NCBI RefSeq assembly: GCF_001638985.1 | Contig: NW_017265156.1 | Coordinates: 62,001 to 126,000 of the forward strand | Origin: Phycomyces blakesleeanus NRRL 1555(-) | Lineage: Eukaryota > Mucoromycota > Mucoromycetes > Mucorales > Phycomycetaceae | Reading direction: 5' to 3' | DNA length: 64,000 bases | Part shown: positions 57,951 through 64,000 of the stretch, piece by piece | Layout of the letters: each line of letters starts with the position of its first letter | Position numbering within the stretch: position 1 is the first letter of the stretch | Made by a program: the position numbers and the translations under genes | Notes under the pieces: generated by a model | What the model was told of the DNA's origin: nothing | Database searches by the model: none | What the model saw: only the letters and a program-made list of their open reading frames with translations

Positions 57951-59519
57951 CTTTTATTTAATATAATATACACTCAATTATATGACTTAAATTCTCAAAT
58001 TATGCATCTTATATAGTGTTCTTACTATATTTCTAGTATAGAAAAATATTCTTCTACTAACTTTTAAAGAAAACAAACAGATGATATTTCTTACTCAATT
58101 GTTTATGCAATTTCCTATACTAATATTACGCTATTGCTCTTAACTACGGTAGAGTTGAGATTAATATTAAGTATATAGATAGTCATCTTGCAAACATTTA
58201 GTTCCATCTTTTCAGCCTCAGTCAACTTATTAATCTTTTTGCTTATAATATACTTGTAAAAGAATCAACCAATATTTCACAAGTATTGAAGTTTACTAAT
58301 ATTATTTATAGATTATTTCTTGATTTTACATATGTTATTATACAAATTAAAAGAGATAGCATATTCTGTGATATCAATTTACATATTATCTTCATTGTAA
58401 GCAATTTGGCCGCAGAACTATAATATTTGCTTTACTCAGCATGCATTGTGAAACAAGCTAACATGCAATAAATTTTTTAAGATGTCTCACATATCTTGTT
58501 TCAAATAACAGAGAGAAAATAATAAAATCAGCCAAATTAAATTGATTAATCACATTAGCAAGATTGTTCATTTACTAATAATATCATTAAGTTTCTCAAG
58601 ATCTATTACACTATAGAAATACAAGAAGAGATTTTAGTTTCATCTATAACTATCACAGTTTTGACTGACAGATATGCAATAGTAGATAGTTATTCACACA
58701 TATTTTACAATGTCTGATCAAAGCTGGCAAATGAAACATAAGTTTAAAATATCATTGAGAAAGAGTATACTATCTTTTTTACTTATCTGCCTTTCATCTT
58801 CGCATTCAGTCTGATCACAAATTACTATCAAATAGATAGTACAGTGTTCAAATAAAAGATCACGTTTTTTTGGCAGGAAGACCATAAAGGAAGTATAAGA
58901 CTCTGAGTCTTGCTCATAGACATTCACAATACCCAAGAAAATATTAGATCTTTGATCATTGTTGAATCTCTGCCCACTGAACCAGTTTATTCTCAAGCAG
59001 TTATTTAAGATATAACCTATTAAAAACATCTATCAGTGTATCTAATATGACAATTATCTAATTAGCATAGATCTATAGAACGTCTTTTTTTTTAAATTTC
59101 ATCTCATAAATATTTTACAAGGGTCTTTAATTCACTTGAAAGAAACATATATACTAATTTCAAGTATTTCCATTTGGTCTATCATTTTCTCTATTACTAT
59201 TTATCAAGATGATATAACTAGTTCTTTGTTAGATAAGATATCAAAAAATCCATGTGTCTGCATATCTAGACAGCTTAATTATAATTTTCAAAGCCTCATA
59301 ATTGTTAACAATGCATACTCAGAGAGTAGTAAGCAAACTTCAGTGTCTTGAGTTTTTTATGACATACAATAGATTGATTATATAGTGCAAATAACCAACT
59401 CAGTGACAAGTAAATGAATATGAATAGAAAAATAATTTTATTAAGAAATAAATAAAAAGAGCTGTTTAACTACTTTGGGTTATCTCTATAGTTACATCAC
59501 TATTTTAAAGTTCACTGCA
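57951..59519. other. AT-rich, no recognised gene
   Basis: A 103-aa minus frame (58718-59029; FSGQRFNNDQRSNIFLGIV) looks protein-like but carries no motif I know. The rest shows nothing. Confidence 0.35.
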
Positions 59520-60245
59520 ATAAGCAATACAAGAAACACTGGTAGATATGATCAATTGTGTCACATTATTTATATATGCTCTGGAGATGATCAAAGACTA
59601 TATCAACTACTTTTAGCAAAAATTAAATGCTGCTGATACACCCAGCTTTTTTTTCTATTCTGAAGATAGTCCTATTTATTTACTAGCTGGCATATAGAAT
59701 ACATATTAATTCTATAGATGAATTGTTTAGAATGTCAGAGTCAACTTCTTTTGAGTAGCTGAAGCATTTCTGCCTTGCGATTATATCTGTTCTTGGCAAT
59801 GAGTACTTGAGAAATCCAAATGAAGAGAGTATAAAAAAACCTGTTCAAGAAAGAAAAATAAGCGGCTGTTTTGAAATGCTAGGTTCTTTTGATTACATGC
59901 ACTAAAAGTTAAAGAACTAGTCCACTGCTTGGCACAGGCAATATGTTGAAAAGAAGAAGACTTTCAACTATTTTTTGAAAGTTGTTATTTCATAAAATCT
60001 CTGGATCTGACTTGCTTTTTTTTTTGGCTTATCTGGGTCCCTTAATGATATCAATGTCTTGGATTGGTTGCATTTTTTTTTAAAAATATCACTAATAGAA
60101 AATGTTGTAAAATTAATTTCACGATTAATAACAATGCTTAAAGTCAGGGATATTACTTGAAAGATGATATAAATTTAACATATGCTGTTTTTATTAAAGC
60201 TTCAGTGATTTTCAATTTGCAAAGAATAAGATACTTGTATATATA
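59520..60245 (+). pseudogene. Second PIF/Harbinger transposase (plant-transposon-protein type) relic
   Basis: The plus frame reads RMSESTSFE, stop, LKHFCLAIISVLGNEYLRNP, EMLGSFDYMH (first catalytic Asp), STAWHRQYVEKKKTFNYF, NLWI and GLSGSLNDINVLDWL, the typical order of Harbinger nucleases of the Plant_tran type. A shifted frame continues QGYYLKDDINLTYAVFIKAS. Truncated 28 bases before the first 295-bp MITE. Stops stand at Trp, Gln and Arg positions. Different subfamily from the one at 53-56 kb. Confidence 0.75.
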
Positions 60246-60272
60246 TTATATGTTTTTTATTATTTGCACTAA

Positions 60273-60567
60273 GAGCAACTTCAGCAGTGAGAGAACTTTT
60301 AATTTATCTAAAGTTAAACACTGCTACTTTAGCTAAAGAAAAGGTCAATTTTTCCAGCAGTTCAATTTATCTTTTTCTTTAAATAAATTTTGAGAGCGTT
60401 TTCATCAATTAATTTTATCTTCCTATTAAATTTAATAGGAAGACAAAGAAAAGGGACTGTCTTTTATATTTAAAGTGAATTTAATCGAACTGCTGAAAGG
60501 ACAAACTTTAGCTAAATCTTTAAATTTAATGTAAAAGTAGAAATAAAGTGGACTGCTGAAGATGCTC
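60273..60567. mobile_element. Harbinger-type MITE, copy 1
   Basis: 295 bp with inverted ends GAGCAACTTCAGCAGT and GAGCATCTTCAGCAGT, flanked by TAA (60270-60272) and TGA (60568-60570). TIR and three-base TWA-like duplication are those of Tourist/PIF-Harbinger MITEs. No gene; internal palindrome CCTATTAAATTTAATAGG. Confidence 0.85.
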
Positions 60568-61136
60568 TGAGACTATAAATCAAATTAAGTTAAAAATGTT
60601 GTGTATAGTAATTTGTATTGATGACTACTTTGATATTGTATTTATAACAGTTTTAATAATGCATTTATGGCTAGCTGTTTTTGTTTTTATATCCAAATTT
60701 CTGTAACCTGCTGCAATTTCAATATTAAAATTCTGTATGTTGAATTTTTGGCTCTGAATGGAATTTTTTGTAAACTTTTACTTTTTGATGAAAATAAAAT
60801 TGTTGCAACTCAAGTATTAAAATGCTGATATAAGACTGCATACAAATTTGCATTAGTCTGAAAGGCTAGCTTACTATGTCTTATTTATATTTTTATTCAA
60901 ATAAAATATAAGTATTGAATAAAAGAGTTGTACATATTAATAAAATGTTGGAAGCCAGAATAATATCTACTAATAATCTGACTAAAAAGATTATCAACAC
61001 AGCAGAATGTCTAAAGTTTACTAGATTTCTATATAATTAACATTTGTTTGTTGAAAAAGTGCAAATCATTCGAAGACTCTAACTGAGATCTTTTAAGAGC
61101 TTAGTTTTCTGGACAGACAGCCTTTTGTGACTGTAA
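60568..61136. other. AT-rich spacer between inverted MITEs
   Basis: Loop of a potential 295-bp stem formed by the two MITEs. Nothing else recognised. Confidence 0.5.
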
Positions 61137-61431
61137 GAGCATCTTCAGCAGTCCACTTTATCTCTACTTTTACATTAAATTTAAAGATTTAGCTAAAGTT
61201 TGTCCTTTCAGCAGTTTGATTAAATTCACTTTAAATATAAAAGACAGTCCCTTTTCTTTGTCTTCCTATTAAATTTAATAGGAAGATAAAATTAATTGAT
61301 GAAAACGCTCTCAAAATTTATTTAAAGAAAAAGATAAATTGAACTGCTAGAAAAATTGACCTTTTCTTTAGCTAAAGTAGCAGTGTTTAACTTTAGATAA
61401 ATTAAAAGTTCTCTCACTGCTGAAGTTGCTC
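61137..61431. mobile_element. Harbinger-type MITE, copy 2 (inverted)
   Basis: Reverse complement of copy 1 with few differences, same 295-bp length. TAA on both sides (61134-61136, 61432-61434). Confidence 0.88.
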
Positions 61432-62212
61432 TAATGAACAGTTATTTTCTTTTTTGGCTTCAGTTATTAATTTTATCATTGTGCTTGTGAAGCACAGACC
61501 TCATTCTGATATCCCCAAATTGTTAGATCTCGAATCTTATCTTCTCTTTTCAGGGCTACAAGATTTCCCTTTGTTTAACCAAGCTTACAAATTTTCAGTC
61601 TCGTTCATCTACATCTATATCTTATCATTTTTTCTATCAATAATTACTAGTATAAATATCTCAATTAATAAACATCATCTAAAGTCTACTCTATTTTTTT
61701 GTTGTAAAACTTCTTGGAAGATTCTGCTCTGCTCTTTGGCACTGATTGCACTGAGATTGAGAATCTGAAACTATACTTTGAATTCCTAGCTGCAGTCTGG
61801 ACAAACACTCTTTATAACCAAACATCGTAATTCACACTTTAAAATTATCAAAAGTTTTAAAAGAATGAGAATGATTAAACACTAACTATTGAGTGATAAT
61901 CTTAGAGATATTAATTTAAACTATTTTCATTAATTTATTTATAATTATGCTAATAGAGAAATATCATTACACTAGAGAAGTTAAAAACCAAACTTTTACA
62001 AAAATTTAATAATATTTATAGCATTAATACAATCACTCTATGTAATGTTTTAAATAATATTGAAAGGATAGCACTTAAAAAAAGGTAGCTTAAATAGAAG
62101 AGAAAAGAAACAACAAAAAGACTTTTCACAAAAAAAAGAATTCATATTAAGTCTTTATTTAGAGCCGATTTTATACAACTCAAATTATATTTAAATTGGG
62201 AAGACAAATTTT
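61432..62212. other. AT-rich, no recognised gene
   Basis: A 104-aa plus frame at 61454-61768 has no known motif. Confidence 0.35.
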
Positions 62213-63452
62213 TATAGTTACAAGAAAAGACGTTTAGACCTATGTGTGCAAAAACAATATGTGTGAAAGTTATGTCATGTATTCAACATGAAACTGCTTA
62301 TTAGTAATAATAGTTAAAGACTTCAAACTTCAAATAAAAATTGATGTTGCATGCTGCTGTGCAAAGTTGATACAAGTTCATTATCTACTTTCTGCCATTC
62401 TCGTCCAATAACAACTTTCATATCTTAAGCATTCTTAATACCGACCCTCTTGTCACCCATATATCTCTTAAGATATTGCCAGGGATTCTCAATAGAATTT
62501 CAATCTGGGCTTTGAGCAGGTCAGTAGTCAAAAATTCAAATATCATGGTTATTTTTTTACAGCACTAAATACAATTTAATATAACAACTTGTATTACCTT
62601 CTTGAAACACGAAGTGTCTCTTCTGTTCTTGTTAAAGATCTTGGGTTCAAAGGGAAAAGTTTTGAGTCAAAGTGATTATGCTTTCATCTCAATTTACATT
62701 ACCATCTAAGAACTCCAAAGGGCCAAAACTACTAGCCAAGAAACAGTTGCAGATCATCATGCTACCTTTCTCCTACTAATTTTGTCAATGATATTTTTCT
62801 TGAATCTTTCACCAACTCTGATTGCCCTAGTTTCTTTAGTATTACTCTATTTTAAATATTCAGCCATCTGATTATACTAGATATTCTCACGGGTTTTCTA
62901 TCCAATTGATATACAGCCTCATTCCAGCCTTCTTTTCTGTTGTTTTTGGCCAAGACTAATCTATATACTGCAATTTATGATCCGAAACTCAAATGCGTCA
63001 GACAATTGATTAATGTCTTTCTATAGACAAATATATTTATATTCTTTAAGGAGACTCTTTGTCTAAAAAAATGAGATAAAGGGGTCCTTTCAAGCTATTT
63101 GGACAAGATAATCTTCCATTTTTTGTCAATATTTCTATGCTGCTTAAATCTTTTACTTGGCTCTGATAATTCTGTATTATCAACTCTCCCAATGGTATAT
63201 GTCTAACGGCTGACAGGTTCATATCAACCACCAATAAAATCTGAGTTATCCATAATTTGCTAAATACATATACGTGAGACATCTGCATTTCTAAAGACTA
63301 CTATTCTCATATGATCTACGAATGTTTTCTAATAAATTTGTGTTTTATTACATTTAATTTATAATATTGAGAGAAAACAATGCTTTTATTTTTATTTTTT
63401 CACGATTTTCTAGTTTTTTTTTGCAGAGATTGAAACATTTTTAACTATAAGT
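62213..63452 (-). mobile_element. Tc1-like element, strongly decayed copy
   Basis: Aligns over its length to 53829-55169: AAGAAAAGACGTTTAGACC at the left end, GGGCTTTGAGCAGGTCAGTA, CCAAAGGGCCAAAACTACTAGCC, and GAGATTGAAACATTTTTAA at the right end. The transposase is unreadable apart from short pieces; differences from the other copy are mainly transitions to A and T. Confidence 0.75.
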
Positions 63453-63819
63453 TTAAATCTATCTAACTAAATATTGCATTCAATCAAAAACTGATACATC
63501 AGATACTGTTAAAACAAGATCAAGAGAGCAATATATATATAATATTATTTGTTCTTTCAGTAGAAGAGATTAAATAATGTCAAACAAAAATTATAAAAGT
63601 AGTATTACAAATAAGAACTCAAAGAAGCTATGTAAAACATATTTATATTTGCTCTTTTCTTTAGTAGTAGCAACAAAATCTATTTTTTAAAGTATTTGTA
63701 TAGCAATTTGTAAAGAAGCTAAATAATATGAATGCTGATCTTTATTATCTAGTTATGAATAAGTTCAAAAATTGCTTTAGGTTGTCTCTTTATAAATAGT
63801 TGCAATAATGAAACAAGTA
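63453..63819. other. AT-rich spacer
   Basis: No feature between two Tc1 copies. Confidence 0.4.
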
Positions 63820-64000
63820 CACTCACAATCAAAAACGTTTCGACCCCCACAAAAAATGCCTAAAAAAATTAAAAAAATAAAAATAAAAGCACTGTTTTCT
63901 CCCAATATTATTAATTGAATCCAACATGCAAGACTCAAATTCATCAGAAAACACCCACGGATCATATGAAAAGGCTGATCCCTATAAATACGGATGCATC
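63820..64000 (+). mobile_element. Tc1-like element cut by the window edge
   Basis: Preceded by TA (63818-63819). CACTCACAATCAAAAACG then TTTCGACCCCCACAAAAAATG match the right end of the 53.8-kb copy in the opposite orientation with few differences, so it is the least decayed copy of the family here. Confidence 0.85.
63926..64000 (+). CDS. Tc1-like transposase, first 25 codons
   Basis: MQDSNSSENTHGSYEKADP and onward matches the start of the transposase at 55062, without a break as far as the window goes. Confidence 0.75.
   Translation, partial: MQDSNSSENTHGSYEKADPYKYGCI

Noticed and set aside
44845..64000. Centromere
   Set aside because: AT-richness and transposon relics fit, but there is no satellite array or other specific evidence.
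1..64000. tRNA or rRNA genes
   Set aside because: No cloverleaf-type or rRNA-like sequence noticed on reading; a covariance-model scan was not possible.

Overview
The window looks like a repeat-dominated stretch of a fungal nuclear genome, most likely from Mucoromycota. The signs are short GT-AG introns, a spliced Clr4/SUV39-type H3K9 methyltransferase, a DIRS element, MULE transposases fused to an OTU protease, Fanzor-type relics and LINE tails with RT zinc-binding motifs. The taxon is inferred from gene families. Almost everything except the methyltransferase (43.2-44.8 kb) and perhaps a basic repeat protein (24 kb) is mobile DNA.

1-23.4 kb is one nested insertion. A Ty3/gypsy element (minus strand, 428-23402, LTRs about 640 bp) carries two later insertions. 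A 12.1-kb unit of two head-to-head MULEs (699-12842) sits in its left LTR, and a DIRS-like tyrosine-recombinase retrotransposon (14741-19052) sits in its pol gene. The left terminal repeat of the MULE unit is itself split by a complete CACTA element (965-5336) with CACTA ends and a 2-bp target duplication. Each junction was read by matching the two interrupted halves.

23.4-44.9 kb is a mixed region: a gene with YMREYRR repeats, a TIR element with a 515-bp MITE inside it, two LINE tails, a Fanzor (TnpB-like nuclease) pseudogene, a Tc1 relic, a nearly intact CACTA-type transposase with a C2H2 finger exon (34.9-38.2 kb), the C-terminal end of a second Fanzor-like gene, and the H3K9 methyltransferase (four exons, all introns phase 0).

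44.9-64 kb is strikingly AT-rich and built of decayed DNA transposons: Tc1 (several copies), IS630-like, and two PIF/Harbinger elements, one with its Myb/SANT partner gene and split by a Tc1 insertion. Substitutions between copies, lost catalytic residues and premature stops are overwhelmingly C:G to T:A, as in repeat-induced point mutation or deamination of methylated cytosine. A solo LTR with a perfect 5-bp duplication and a pair of inverted 295-bp MITEs look younger. The gene that would write H3K9 methylation lies at the border of this block.
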